Source: Paracoccaceae bacterium
GTDB lineage: Bacteria; Pseudomonadota; Alphaproteobacteria; Rhodobacterales; Rhodobacteraceae
Assembly: GCA_020832705.1 (NCBI GenBank)
Contig: JAFIEE010000001.1
Location: forward strand, 1 to 64,000
Direction of reading: 5' to 3'
Length of the DNA: 64,000 nucleotides
A program made the position numbers and the translations under genes. Numbering within the stretch: the stretch's first letter is position 1; each line of letters opens with the position of its first letter. Under the pieces are notes generated by a model, which did no database searches, was not told where the DNA came from, and saw only the letters and a program-made list of their open reading frames with translations. Positions 24,257 to 34,790 of the stretch are shown here, in pieces.

Positions 24257-25324
24257 TCAGGCGCGGGGTCGGTCGGGCGCATTCTCCAGTCGCGCCACCG
24301 CCCAGCGGGCGGCATCGGCCACCGCCGGGTCCGGGTCATCGCAGCGCGCCTGCGCTGCCGCGCGCAACGCGGCCAGCCCGGAATTGCCGATGGCATAGAG
24401 CACGTTGCGCACGAACCGGTCGCGCCCGATCCGCTTGACGGGCGAGCCCGAAAACAGCGCCCGGAAGCCTGCATCATCCAGCGCCGCCAGATCCGCCAGC
24501 CGGGGCGCGGTCAGTTCCGGCCGCGCGCGCAGGCGCATTTCGGTCGCACTCTGCGCGAACTTGTTCCAGGGGCACACGGCCAGGCAATCGTCGCAGCCAT
24601 AGATGCGGTTGCCCAGCCCCGGGCGCAGGCTTTCGTCCACCGGGCCGCGGTGTTCGATGGTCAGATACGAGATGCAGCGCCGCGCATCGAGCTGGAATGG
24701 CGCCGGAAACGCCTGCGTGGGGCAGATGTCCAGACAGGCGGTGCAGCTTCCGCAATGCTCGGTCTCGGGCGTGTCGGGGGGCAGGGGCAGGGTGGTGAAC
24801 AGCGCACCCAGAAAGAACCAGTTGCCCAGGTCCCGCGACAGCAGGTTGGTGTGCTTGCCCTGCCAGCCCAGCCCCGCCGCCGCCGCCAGCGGCTTTTCCA
24901 TCACCGGGGCGGTATCGACAAAGACCTTGATCTCGCCCCCCGCCTGCGCCAGCAGCCAGCGGCCCAGCCGCTTGAGCCGTTTCTTCACCGTGTCGTGGTA
25001 GTCGCGGTTCTGCGCATAGACGGAAATCGCGGCGCGGTCGGGGCGGGCCAGCACCGCCAGCGGGTCGTGTTCGGGGGTGTAGAGCTCGGCCAGCATGACC
25101 ACCGCGCGCGCAGCGGGCCAGAGCGCGCCGGGATCGCCCCGCCACCCCGTGCGCTCGGCCATCCAGCCCATCTGCCCGTGACGGCCCAGCTCCAGGAACC
25201 GGGCCAGCCGGGCCGGGGCCTCGGGGATCGCATCGGGGCGGGTGACGCCCATCGCGGCGAAGCCCTCGGCCAGGGCCTGTGCGTGCAGGGCGGATTTCAG
25301 CGCGGCGGGGTCCATGCCCCCCAT
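24257..25324 (-). CDS. queG: Epoxyqueuosine reductase
   Basis: Two 4Fe-4S motifs [16 protein letters not shown] and [19 protein letters not shown]-like C-terminus. Confidence 0.94.
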   Translation of the reverse strand: MGGMDPAALKSALHAQALAEGFAAMGVTRPDAIPEAPARLARFLELGRHGQMGWMAERTGWRGDPGALWPAARAVVMLAELYTPEHDPLAVLARPDRAAISVYAQNRDYHDTVKKRLKRLGRWLLAQAGGEIKVFVDTAPVMEKPLAAAAGLGWQGKHTNLLSRDLGNWFFLGALFTTLPLPPDTPETEHCGSCTACLDICPTQAFPAPFQLDARRCISYLTIEHRGPVDESLRPGLGNRIYGCDDCLAVCPWNKFAQSATEMRLRARPELTAPRLADLAALDDAGFRALFSGSPVKRIGRDRFVRNVLYAIGNSGLAALRAAAQARCDDPDPAVADAARWAVARLENAPDRPRA

Positions 25325-25476
25325 CTAGCCCCTGCGCGCCGTTTCGGAAACCGCCCACTGGCCCTGCCGTCAGGGTTCGGTTACCCGATCGGCGATCGGC
25401 CCACGCACTCTGAGCACTGGCGCTCGGGGGGCCTGTTCCATATCGACACCGTCGAAGTGCAGACAAGCGCGACCAA

Positions 25477-25689
25477 CACGACAGCCACGACCGGTTGTGG
25501 GCGCCCCTCGCGGACTTTGTCGCAGCCCATGATTTCGCCCGTCGGCGAAAGACGCTGAGCGATATCACGCCATTCGAACATGCCTGCAAGACCTGGACTT
25601 CAGAGCCGGGCAGCTTCACCCTGCACCCGACCCAACAGATGCCGGGCCAGCAGATGCCGGGCCAGCAGATGCCGGGACTGAACACCTAA
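25477..25689 (+). pseudogene. 3' remnant of an IS481-type transposase
   Basis: HDSHDRLWAPLADFVAAHDFARRRKTLSDITPFEHACKTWTSEPGSFTLHPTQQMPG...LNT matches the familiar C-terminus ending HQMPGLNT; catalytic core absent. Confidence 0.75.
25636..25680 (+). repeat. 15-bp tandem repeat x3 (CAGATGCCGGGCCAG) in transposase remnant
   Basis: Two exact copies plus a third diverging in the last bases; encodes QQMPG repeats. Confidence 0.95.
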
Positions 25690-25784
25690 CCAGGGGGATG
25701 ATTCCCCAACCATTCACCATCAAGAGAAAAGGGCCGACGCACCGCTGCGCCAGCCCCATTATCGAGAATTCGAAGCGTGCCGCC

Positions 25785-26573
25785 TCAGAAGCGGAAGTTC
25801 ACGCCAAGCCGCACCTTGTGGGCGCTGGAACGGTAGCTGACCGTGCCGTCCCGTTGGCTGCCCGGGATATCGTCCCAGTCTCTGTAATAGGCGCCGCCAG
25901 CGACGCTTCTCAAGCCGACGTAGAGATACTCGGCGCTGATCGAGATGTTGTTGGAGACTGCGTGTTCAATGCCGCCACCAGCGGCAAAGCCCATTTCCCG
26001 ACCGCTGTAGGGCAGGAACCCCCTCTCCTCAGCATCCGGGCCGTGATTGTAATCGTGGCGATAGTTCACATCGGCCCAGGCAAGGCCACCAGTCGCGTAG
26101 AACAAGGTCTGGTCCGCAGCGAGTCCGGCGCGCGCCCTGAGCGTCGTCAAGCTGTTCCACGAAGCTTCGGTATACGAGGTATATTTGTTGTTGGTGGGGC
26201 CGTCATGGATGTTGATATTTTCGAAGTTGGTGACCATGTGATCAACAACCCCGCCGACCACAAGACTGCCCATTTGCCAGTCGTAGCCAAGGGCCAGGCC
26301 GACACCGCCACCACCGCTTGCCATCGACGCGCCATCACACGCAACCCAGCACCAGTGGTCAGACGTTTCGGAATTGAGCATTCCGTAGGCGCCGACGCCC
26401 CCCACATAGGGGCCCGTCCAGTCATAGCCGACAGAGGGCTGCGTGAACGTCACCGGCTGCTCGGGCATCACAGGGCTGTTGCTGCCCGCGTTTGCGGCCG
26501 TCGTGCACATGGCGCCAAGCACCGCGCCAGCAGCGAGTTGCTTGAGCATATCTAGCTTCATTTGAACCTCCAT
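25785..26573 (-). CDS. Outer membrane beta-barrel protein (Omp25/porin-like)
   Basis: Signal peptide, YDWTGPYVGGVGAYGM, C-terminal KVRLGVNFRF barrel ending. Confidence 0.88.
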   Translation of the reverse strand: MEVQMKLDMLKQLAAGAVLGAMCTTAANAGSNSPVMPEQPVTFTQPSVGYDWTGPYVGGVGAYGMLNSETSDHWCWVACDGASMASGGGGVGLALGYDWQMGSLVVGGVVDHMVTNFENINIHDGPTNNKYTSYTEASWNSLTTLRARAGLAADQTLFYATGGLAWADVNYRHDYNHGPDAEERGFLPYSGREMGFAAGGGIEHAVSNNISISAEYLYVGLRSVAGGAYYRDWDDIPGSQRDGTVSYRSSAHKVRLGVNFRF

Positions 26574-27161
26574 CGGTCAATGGTTGCAGTTTTCGAACGC
26601 TGATCCATGCAAAGCCATTTCCGAAATGACCTGCCCGTTCATGAAGCGGGGGTCGCCCAACGCGCCTTCCTGATCAATCGCTTTTCAGAGAGCGACTATT
26701 ATCGAAAGAGATCGCGCGGCGTCTGATCAACGCCGTCGGCTGGGCCGCAACGGCGATGTGACTGCCTTTTCGAGCGCTCATGCACTGACACCGTTCTGAG
26801 GACGGATTTCGCCATTTCAGTTCTGCCAGATTCGCGGTCCAGCAATTTCGAGGCAGATTCGTCCTCATGCAGTCAGCCACTCACGCAGCAGGCACAGGTT
26901 GGCGAGCGCAAGGCGCGTGAAAGCGGGTCATGGTTCATGGCGAGGCCGCGGTAGCGAGCCCCCGTCAGCGGCGTGTTCGTGCGGGATACGGGGGGCGCGC
27001 GCTTGGCTTTCTGCGTTGCGGCGTGTAGGAGGCGGGCAGTCAACTTGGACCCGGGCGCGATTCCCGGGTGGCTCTTCCGGCCGCCGATCCGCCGGATAAC
27101 ATGAAAAAGAAGACTTCCCGGGCGGCTGGTCCATGATCACGCGGGCGGGAACGGGACATGC

Positions 27162-28652
27162 ATGATATCTCTTGACGCGTATCGTCGGCAGTGGACCGGC
27201 AATATCCGGGGCGATCTGCTCTCGGGGCTGGTTGTCGCACTGGCGCTTATTCCTGAAGCCATCGCCTTTTCGATCATCGCGGGCGTCGACCCCAAGGTGG
27301 GGCTTTACGCCAGCTTCTCCATCGCCGTGATCACCGCGATCACGGGCGGGCGGCCGGGCATGATCTCGGCGGCCACGGCGGCCACGGCGGTGCTGATGAT
27401 CACGCTGGTGCGCGATCACGGGCTGGAATACCTGCTGGCGGCAACGGTTCTGGCAGGGCTGTTGCAGATCGGCGCGGGGCTGACGGGGCTGAGCGCGATC
27501 ATGCGCTATGTCTCCAAGTCCGTGATGACCGGCTTCGTCAACGCGCTGGCGATCCTGATCTTTATTGCACAACTGCCCGAACTGGACCCGCGCAGCGTGA
27601 CCGGGATCACCTATGTTCTGGTCGCCGCCGGGCTGGCGATCATCTATCTGTTTCCGCTGCTGACCAAGGCTATCCCCTCGCCGCTGGTGACCATCATCGT
27701 GCTGACGGCACTGGCCTGGGCACTGGGGCTGGATGTGCGGGTGGTGGGCGACATGGGCGCGCTGCCCGATACGCTGCCGGTGTTCCTGATCCCGGATATT
27801 CCGCTGAACCTGGAAACCCTGTGGATCATCCTGCCCTATTCGGTGGCCGTGGCGGTGGTGGGCCTGCTGGAAAGCCTGCTGACGCAGAACATCGTCGATG
27901 ACCTGACCGACACCAGTTCCAACCGCAATCAGGAATGTATCGGCCAGGGTGTCGCCAATACCGCAACCGGCTTCATCGGCGGGATGGCGGGCTGTGCCAT
28001 GATCGGCCAATCCATCATCAACGTGAAATCCGGCGGGCGGGGGCGGCTGTCATCCTTTGTCGCCGGGGTGTTCCTGCTGATCATGGTGGTGGGGCTGGGC
28101 GATCTGGTCAGCATCATCCCCATGCCCGCGCTGGTGGCGGTGATGATCATGGTCAGTATCGGCACATTCTCGTGGTCTTCCATCACCAATCTGCGCACGC
28201 ATCCGCGCTCCAGTTCGGTGGTGATGGTCGCCACCGTGGTCACGGTGATCTATACCCATAACCTGGCCATAGGTGTGCTGGTGGGCGTGCTGCTGTCCGG
28301 CATCTTCTTTGCGGGCAAGATCGCGCAGCTTTTCCGCGTGACCACCGACATCAGCCCTGACGGGCGGGTGCGCACCTACCGGGTGGAAGGGCAGATGTTC
28401 TATGGCTCGGTCGAGGATTTCATGGCAGCCTTCGACTTCAAGGAAGCGCCGGAGCGCGTGATCATCGACGTCAGCCGCGCCCATATCTGGGATATCTCGT
28501 CGGTGCAGGCGCTGGACATGGCGGTACTGAAATTCCGCCGCGATGGCGCCGAGGTCGAGATCAGGGGCATGAACAAGGCGTCCGAAACCATCGTCGACAA
28601 GCTTGCCATCCATGACAAGCCGGGCGCGATGGACAAGCTGATGTCGCACTGA
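27162..28652 (+). CDS. SulP-family anion transporter with STAS domain
   Basis: [36 protein letters not shown]-terminal STAS-like region. Confidence 0.95.
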   Translation: MISLDAYRRQWTGNIRGDLLSGLVVALALIPEAIAFSIIAGVDPKVGLYASFSIAVITAITGGRPGMISAATAATAVLMITLVRDHGLEYLLAATVLAGLLQIGAGLTGLSAIMRYVSKSVMTGFVNALAILIFIAQLPELDPRSVTGITYVLVAAGLAIIYLFPLLTKAIPSPLVTIIVLTALAWALGLDVRVVGDMGALPDTLPVFLIPDIPLNLETLWIILPYSVAVAVVGLLESLLTQNIVDDLTDTSSNRNQECIGQGVANTATGFIGGMAGCAMIGQSIINVKSGGRGRLSSFVAGVFLLIMVVGLGDLVSIIPMPALVAVMIMVSIGTFSWSSITNLRTHPRSSSVVMVATVVTVIYTHNLAIGVLVGVLLSGIFFAGKIAQLFRVTTDISPDGRVRTYRVEGQMFYGSVEDFMAAFDFKEAPERVIIDVSRAHIWDISSVQALDMAVLKFRRDGAEVEIRGMNKASETIVDKLAIHDKPGAMDKLMSH

Positions 28653-28666
28653 GGGGGGGCTGGGAC

Positions 28667-29521
28667 ATGACCAACAAGATCATCGCACTGGTGGATGGCT
28701 CGATCTATGCGCAAAGCGTGTGCGAACACGCGGCCTGGGCTGCGCAGCAGACCGGCTGGGCGGTCGAACTGCTGCATATCCTTGGCCGCCGCGAAGGCGC
28801 CGGGAAGGCCGATTATTCAGGCTCCATCGCCCTTGGCGCCCGCACCGCCCTGCTGGAGGAACTGGCCGAACTGGACGCACAGCGCGCGCGGCTGGTGCTG
28901 CACCGGGGCCGCGCGATCCTGGAAGATGCCCGCGCGATCCTCGATCAGGCCGGGATCAACGAGATCACCACCCGCCTGCGCCATGGTGATATCGTCGATA
29001 CGGTCACCGAGCAGGAATCCGGGGCCGAGATGGTGCTGGTCGGCAAACGCGGCGAGGCGGCGGATTTCGCGCGCGGGCATCTGGGGTCGAATCTGGAACG
29101 GATCGTGCGGGCCAGCACGAAACCCGTCTTTGTGGCCGCGCGTGCGTTCAAGCCCATCGAACGGGTGCTGATCGCCTATGACGGCGGCGCTTCGGCCATG
29201 CGGGCGGTGGACCATGTCGCGCGCACCTCGCTTTACCGCGGCCTGCAGGTCAGCGTCATCACCGTCGGCACGGCCACCGACACCGCGCGCAAGGGGCTGG
29301 CCGATGCAAAGGCGATGCTGGCTGCCGCCGGGATCGAAGCCGCAACCGATATCGTCAGCGGCCAGCCCGAAACCGCGCTGGCCAGGCTGGTGGAACAAAC
29401 CCCCTTTGATATGCTGGTGATGGGCGCCTATGGCCATTCGCGCATCCGAAGCCTGATCATCGGCTCCACCACGACCGAGATGATCCGCTCCTGCAAGGTG
29501 CCGATCGTCCTGACCCGGTGA
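28667..29521 (+). CDS. Tandem universal stress protein (UspA family)
   Basis: VLIAYDGGASAMRAVDHVA...LLVMGAYGHSRIRSLIIGSTTTEMIRSCKVPIVL-like, 284 aa. Confidence 0.93.
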   Translation: MTNKIIALVDGSIYAQSVCEHAAWAAQQTGWAVELLHILGRREGAGKADYSGSIALGARTALLEELAELDAQRARLVLHRGRAILEDARAILDQAGINEITTRLRHGDIVDTVTEQESGAEMVLVGKRGEAADFARGHLGSNLERIVRASTKPVFVAARAFKPIERVLIAYDGGASAMRAVDHVARTSLYRGLQVSVITVGTATDTARKGLADAKAMLAAAGIEAATDIVSGQPETALARLVEQTPFDMLVMGAYGHSRIRSLIIGSTTTEMIRSCKVPIVLTR

Positions 29522-29525
29522 CCGC

Positions 29526-29873
29526 ATGCCCGAGCCCTCGGATGACGACCTGCATGAACGCTACCGCCCTCGCCTCGTGGAGGAGGCGGTCGAGCTGGAT
29601 GCGGCTTCCGGTATCACGACGGCAGACCGCAGGCCGGTCAAGCTGGACCAGCAGAGCGTCGGGCGGCTCAGCCGCATGGATGCGCTGCAGCAACAGGCAA
29701 TGGCGGTGGCGCAGGAAGCCAGGCGCCGCGCCCGGATGACCGCCATCGACGCGGCGCTTCGGCGGCTGGACGCGGGCGAATTCGGCTGGTGCACGCATTG
29801 CGGCGAGTTCATCGGCATCAAGCGGCTTGACCTCGACCCCGCACTGATGCGCTGCGTTGACTGCGCGCGCTGA
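29526..29873 (+). CDS. DksA/TraR-family zinc-finger protein
   Basis: FGWCTHCGEFIGIKRLDLDPALMRCVDCAR C4 zinc finger, 115 aa. Confidence 0.88.
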   Translation: MPEPSDDDLHERYRPRLVEEAVELDAASGITTADRRPVKLDQQSVGRLSRMDALQQQAMAVAQEARRRARMTAIDAALRRLDAGEFGWCTHCGEFIGIKRLDLDPALMRCVDCAR

Positions 29874-29881
29874 AGACCGGC

Positions 29882-31138
29882 ATGCGGACCTTCCTCGCCT
29901 TCCTCCGTGCGAATGCGCCCTGGCTGGCGGCCGGTTTTCTGCTGACCTTTGCCTCCAGCTTCGGTCAGACGTTCTTCATCTCCGTCTTTGCCGGGGAGAT
30001 CCGGGCGGAATTCGATCTGTCGCATGGCGCATGGGGCTCCATCTATGCCATCGCCACCACCAGTTCGGCGGCTGTGATGATCTGGGCCGGCAGCCTGACC
30101 GACCGCTTCCGCGTGCGCCATATCGGCATCGGGGCGCTGATCGGACTGGCGCTGGCGGCGGCGTCGATGACCTGGATCGCCGAGGTCTGGATGCTGGTGG
30201 CGGCGATCTTCCTGTTGCGGCTTCTGGGGCAAGGGCTCATGGGGCATGCCGCGATGGTGGCGATGGCGCGCTGGTTCGTCGCAACACGGGGGCGCGCCGT
30301 CTCGGTCGCCGGGCTGGGCGTTGCGGCAGGCGAGGCGCTTCTTCCCGTCACCTTCGTCGCCCTGCTCGGCGTCTTCGATTGGCGGGCGCTGTGGCTGCTC
30401 GCGGCTGCGGCGCTGATTGCACTCGCGCCGGTTCTCTGGTCCTTGCTGCGTCAGGAGCGCACGCCGCAATCCTTCGCGCAGGACAAGGGAAGCGCCGGAA
30501 TGCACGGCCGCATGTGGACACGCTCCGAGGCCCTGAGGCATCCGGTCTTCTGGCTCATGCTTCCGGCGATCCTCGGGCCGGCGGCGTGGAATACGGCGTT
30601 CTTTTTCCAGCAGGTGCATGTGGCCGAGGCGAAGGGCTGGGCGCACATGACCCTTGTCTCCCTGTTTCCCCTCTATACGGCCACCAGCGTCGTTTTCATG
30701 CTGGTGGCAGGTGGTTTGGTGGACCGACTGGGCAGCCCGCGTCTCGCCGCGTTCTACCTCCTGCCGATGGCGGCCGGATATCTGGTCTTTGCACTGGCCG
30801 GGAGCGTCCCGGTCGGGATCATGGGGATCGTTCTGATCGGAGCGGGCGTGGGAATGCATGTCACCATGATGGCCACGTTCTGGGCCGAAGCCTTCGGAAC
30901 CCGGTATCTGGGATCGATCCGCGCCGCGATGGCCGCGGTCATGGTGCTTGGAACCGCGCTGGGGCCTGCGATGACAGGCGCCATGATCGACTTCGGATAT
31001 CCCTTCCCGACCCAGAGCTTCGGGATTGCCGCGTATTTTCTGATCGCCGCCGCCATGGCGGCGATCGCGGGAGGCGTTGCAGCACATGGGCGCATCGCAA
31101 CTGAAGATGCACCGCAAACCCGGGCCGACACGGATTGA
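29882..31138 (+). CDS. Major facilitator superfamily transporter
   Basis: 12-TM-like ORF, GSLTDRFRVRHIGIGALIG loop motif. Confidence 0.88.
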   Translation: MRTFLAFLRANAPWLAAGFLLTFASSFGQTFFISVFAGEIRAEFDLSHGAWGSIYAIATTSSAAVMIWAGSLTDRFRVRHIGIGALIGLALAAASMTWIAEVWMLVAAIFLLRLLGQGLMGHAAMVAMARWFVATRGRAVSVAGLGVAAGEALLPVTFVALLGVFDWRALWLLAAAALIALAPVLWSLLRQERTPQSFAQDKGSAGMHGRMWTRSEALRHPVFWLMLPAILGPAAWNTAFFFQQVHVAEAKGWAHMTLVSLFPLYTATSVVFMLVAGGLVDRLGSPRLAAFYLLPMAAGYLVFALAGSVPVGIMGIVLIGAGVGMHVTMMATFWAEAFGTRYLGSIRAAMAAVMVLGTALGPAMTGAMIDFGYPFPTQSFGIAAYFLIAAAMAAIAGGVAAHGRIATEDAPQTRADTD

Positions 31139-31627
31139 GGTCACATGATAAACTTCGCCTTTGCCCAACTTCGGGCGGTTGTGTGACCACAGACACCGCT
31201 CAGGGCGGAAAACGCTTGCTCAACTGGCAAGATCAGCCGATCTTGACGCCAGACGGCAGGTCACTTGGGGAATGTCGGCAATTGTAGCGGACATCTGATC
31301 CGGACGCGTGGGATCTTCGGATCGATGACCGAGTCAGGGGCGCTTGCCGGCATCACGGGATCATTTCCCGCTGACCGCACAGCGAGCCGCCTTGCGTCCG
31401 ATCTGGGCAGATATGTCAACGCTTCGCTGCAGTTCCCCGAAAAGCGCAAATGACCCTGGCAGCTTGGCAGCCCCCTGGCCGAGGGGGCGCGGGGCATGGC
31501 GTTTGCAAAGCCTGGCTCAGCCTGGCGCGGGTGGCGGCAGTTGCAAAGCGGCTTGGTGAACCGGATTTGCCGGCGGCGGAAAGCGGTTTCACTGGCGGGG
31601 CGCGCGGCGGGCGGCTACGTTCGGGGC

Positions 31628-33241
31628 ATGGCAGCATGGGAGAGCACCTTGCCCGCAGCCCCGTTCACGCCCGCCCAGAACACCGCACTGAAGGCGCTGG
31701 CGGCGCGCACTGCGGACCTGTCCGACTGGTGCGCGACAATCTTCGACTTCGGCGAAACCGCCTGGCGCGAATACCGCTCGGCCGAGTGGTATGTGCAAAG
31801 ACTGCGGGCCGAAGGCTTCACGGTCGAGGAAGGCTCGGGCGGGATGCCCACGGCGTTCTGCGCCGAATGGGGCAACGGGTCCGGCCCGGTGATCGGACTT
31901 TACGCCGAATATGACGGTATCCCCGGCAACTGTCAGGCGCGCGGACCCCGCCGCGCCCCACGCCCCGGGCTGGGGTTTCAGGCGGGCGGGCACACCGACC
32001 CGCATTCGGGGCTGGGCATTGCGGGGCTGGGCGCCGCGCTGGCGATCAAGGCCGCGATGGAGCGCCACGGCATTGCAGGCGGCATCCGCTTCACCGGCGA
32101 ACCGGCGGAAAAGCTGCGCGGCTCCAAGCCCATCCACGCCGCACGCGGCTATTATGACGGGCTGGCGGCGATCCTTTCGTTTCATCCGTTCTACATGCTG
32201 CCCATGTGCAATACCGTGCGCTGGGACACGCATTGCGGCGCGGCCTATGCGATGGTCTATCGCTTCATCTGTGACGCGCCGGAACGCTGGGGCGCCCATG
32301 ACGGCGCGCCCATCCCGCAGGCCCACAGCGCCGTGCGCGCCCCCGGCGCGGGCGAGGCGCTGACCCTGATGTTCACCGCCTCCAAGGCCCTGCGCGAGTC
32401 CATGCTGCCCCATACCGGCGGCTGGTCGATCTCCGAGGCGGTGCTGACCCATGCGCAGGCCACCGCCGACAACCTGCCTGCCGGGCTGGCTGAACTCCAA
32501 TACATGATCCGGGTGCCCACGCTGGCCATGGCCGAGGCCGTGACCGCCGCGCTGGACCGCAACGCCGAGGCCGCCGCCGCCATGACCGGCTGCCGCTGGG
32601 AACGCCACTGGGTCAGCAAATCCCGCCCCGGGCTGGCCAATCACGCCATGGCGGGCGCGGTCTGGGACTGCCTGCGGACCCTGGGCGCGCCCGAATGGGG
32701 GCCGGAGGCGCGCGCGGTCGCGCAATCCATCCAGCGCGTCCTGGGGCTTGAGCCGATGGCCGATCCGTTCATCCCGGAAATGTCCGCGCTGCTGGCCCCG
32801 CAGGACGCCGAAGCCGCCCTGCGCCGTGACCTGCCGCCCGCCCAGACGCATTCCACCTCGGACGACTATACGGACATGTGCTGGCACGCCCCCACCGCGC
32901 GGTTCTACATCGCCCGCCCGGCCCTGCGCGCGCCTGCAGGCTTTGCCTATCCCGCCTGGGTAATGAATGCCCTGGGGGGCATCCCCGCCACCATCGACCC
33001 GATGGTGGAACGCGCGGCACAGGTGCTGGCCACCACCGGGCTGCGGGTGCTGGAAGATGCCACCCTGCGCGCCAATGCCGCGCAGGAGTTCGAGCGCCGC
33101 ACCGGCGGCGGTATCGGCGGGGCCGAGTGGCTGGCGCCCTTGTGCGACTATGACCCGCCGATCCACTTCCGCTGGCCCGAATATGTGACCACCCCCCGCG
33201 GACATGACTGGTGGATCCCCTCGGCCATGGCCCACGCCTGA
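31628..33241 (+). CDS. M20-family amidohydrolase (AbgB / aminobenzoyl-glutamate utilisation-like)
   Basis: GLYAEYDGIPG, AGGHTDPHSGLGIAGLGAALAIK, TSDDYTDMCWHAPTARFYIA; 537 aa. Confidence 0.85.
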   Translation: MAAWESTLPAAPFTPAQNTALKALAARTADLSDWCATIFDFGETAWREYRSAEWYVQRLRAEGFTVEEGSGGMPTAFCAEWGNGSGPVIGLYAEYDGIPGNCQARGPRRAPRPGLGFQAGGHTDPHSGLGIAGLGAALAIKAAMERHGIAGGIRFTGEPAEKLRGSKPIHAARGYYDGLAAILSFHPFYMLPMCNTVRWDTHCGAAYAMVYRFICDAPERWGAHDGAPIPQAHSAVRAPGAGEALTLMFTASKALRESMLPHTGGWSISEAVLTHAQATADNLPAGLAELQYMIRVPTLAMAEAVTAALDRNAEAAAAMTGCRWERHWVSKSRPGLANHAMAGAVWDCLRTLGAPEWGPEARAVAQSIQRVLGLEPMADPFIPEMSALLAPQDAEAALRRDLPPAQTHSTSDDYTDMCWHAPTARFYIARPALRAPAGFAYPAWVMNALGGIPATIDPMVERAAQVLATTGLRVLEDATLRANAAQEFERRTGGGIGGAEWLAPLCDYDPPIHFRWPEYVTTPRGHDWWIPSAMAHA

Positions 33242-33292
33242 CCCTGCACGCCGAAGCGTGCCGCGGACATCCAGACCCCGGTCGCCCCGTTC

Positions 33293-33470
33293 ATGGCCCA
33301 GACCAACACCGGCCATGACCTGCGCCATCTGTTCGCCGACTCAGAGGGCACTCTGGGGACGATGGCCCGCCGCGCCGTGTGCCGCCTGTGCCCGGCGCCT
33401 GCACCGCACGCGACCGTTATGGGCGCGCGGTCGGATTGCGCCGCCGCCGTGCGCGTGGGGGCGCGCGCCC
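33293..33470 (+). pseudogene. Fragment of a FAD-linked oxidase (GlcD/D-lactate dehydrogenase type)
   Basis: TNTGHDLRHLFADSEGTLGTMARRAVCRLCPAP corresponds to the DNTGYDLxxLFIGSEGTLGxITxAxLxLxPxP FAD-binding segment; rest of enzyme missing. Confidence 0.7.
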
Positions 33471-33656
33471 TTTTGCCACTGCCCCGCCCCTGGCCGCGCG
33501 GCCCGAGGCCGACGATACGCCGGACGTGATGACCCCGCGCGAAGCGGCACTGCAAGACGGCACCGTGTCCAGAGCGCTGTGCGCCCGGTCGCAGATGATG
33601 CGATGGCAGGATTTCCAAGCACCAGGCCGCTCCATCAACCAATGAAGCCGGGGGAC

Positions 33657-34775
33657 TCAGTCAAGAAGCCTTGCCACATGCCAGCGCCCGGCTTCGTGCA
33701 CCATGTCGTCGCGCCCCGAAAGCGGCCCCGGCCGGAACAGGGCCGAAGCCAGCGCCCGCTGCTGGTCTTCGAGGATGCCGATATCCTCGCGCGCCACGCG
33801 CAGCCAGCGTTCCTGATAGGGCGCGGCGCGTTCGGCGAAGTCCGGCAGCGCGACGGTATCCTCCGGGAAACAGCCGCCGATCTCGATCCGGGAGGCATCT
33901 GCGCTCAGCGGCGTCACGTTGAGCCACCACATGCAGTCCTGCGCGACGGCGAATTGCGTCAGCGGATGAAGCAGCGTGAAATACGTCCCTTCGCGCGCGT
34001 CCTCGTCCAGCCCTGGGATCGGGTCGAATGGCGCACGCGACCTGTCGAGGCTGCCGATACTGGTGCGGCTGAGCACCTGCATGCACAGCCAGTCGCCGCG
34101 CGTGGGGATCGCGCGCTGGGTCTGCGCCCCGATCGAATCGCGGTGTACCGTCCCGGTGTGATAGGTCTCCATGGCGTTTTCAAGAAACAGCTTCCAGTTG
34201 CACCCGGCCTCGATCTCGGTGGTCCAGGTGCAGCGCATCCGGTCCATGCGGTGCGAGGCGAACCGCTCCGGCAGATCGCCAAGCTGGTCCTCCAGCGACG
34301 GGCCGTCCTGCGCAAAATTCACGAACACGAACCCCGCCCAGCTGTCGATGCGCAATGGCACCAGCCCGTTTTCCTTGCGGTCGAAGCCTTCGGCGTCCTG
34401 CATGTCCGGGCACCCGTACAGGCGGCCATCGCTGAAATAGCTCCAGGCATGATAGGGGCACATGATCCGCGCCCCGCAGTTGCCGCTGCCCTTGACCAGC
34501 AGCGACCCGCGATGCCGGCAGTAATTGGCGAAACACCGCAGCACCCCGTCCTGCCCCCGGACCAGAAAGATCGGGCCGCCCTGGGTGTCGAAGCTGCGGT
34601 AGTCTCCGGGGTTCGGCAACTGGTCCTCGCGGCACAGGAAGAACCAGTGGCGCAGGAATATCTTCTCGCGTTCCGCGGCGAAGATGTCGGGCGAGGTATA
34701 GATGTCGGCGGGCATCGACCGGGCGACCCGCAGGGGCGCGATCGCGGCTTCGATCTTGTCACGGTCAAGCTGCAT
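33657..34775 (-). CDS. Rieske-type aromatic ring-hydroxylating oxygenase alpha subunit
   Basis: Rieske CRHRGSLLVKGSGNCGARIMCPYHAW; mononuclear iron region METYHTGTVHRD. Confidence 0.93.
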   Translation of the reverse strand: MQLDRDKIEAAIAPLRVARSMPADIYTSPDIFAAEREKIFLRHWFFLCREDQLPNPGDYRSFDTQGGPIFLVRGQDGVLRCFANYCRHRGSLLVKGSGNCGARIMCPYHAWSYFSDGRLYGCPDMQDAEGFDRKENGLVPLRIDSWAGFVFVNFAQDGPSLEDQLGDLPERFASHRMDRMRCTWTTEIEAGCNWKLFLENAMETYHTGTVHRDSIGAQTQRAIPTRGDWLCMQVLSRTSIGSLDRSRAPFDPIPGLDEDAREGTYFTLLHPLTQFAVAQDCMWWLNVTPLSADASRIEIGGCFPEDTVALPDFAERAAPYQERWLRVAREDIGILEDQQRALASALFRPGPLSGRDDMVHEAGRWHVARLLD

Positions 34776-34790
34776 GATGCTTTCCTCCGC

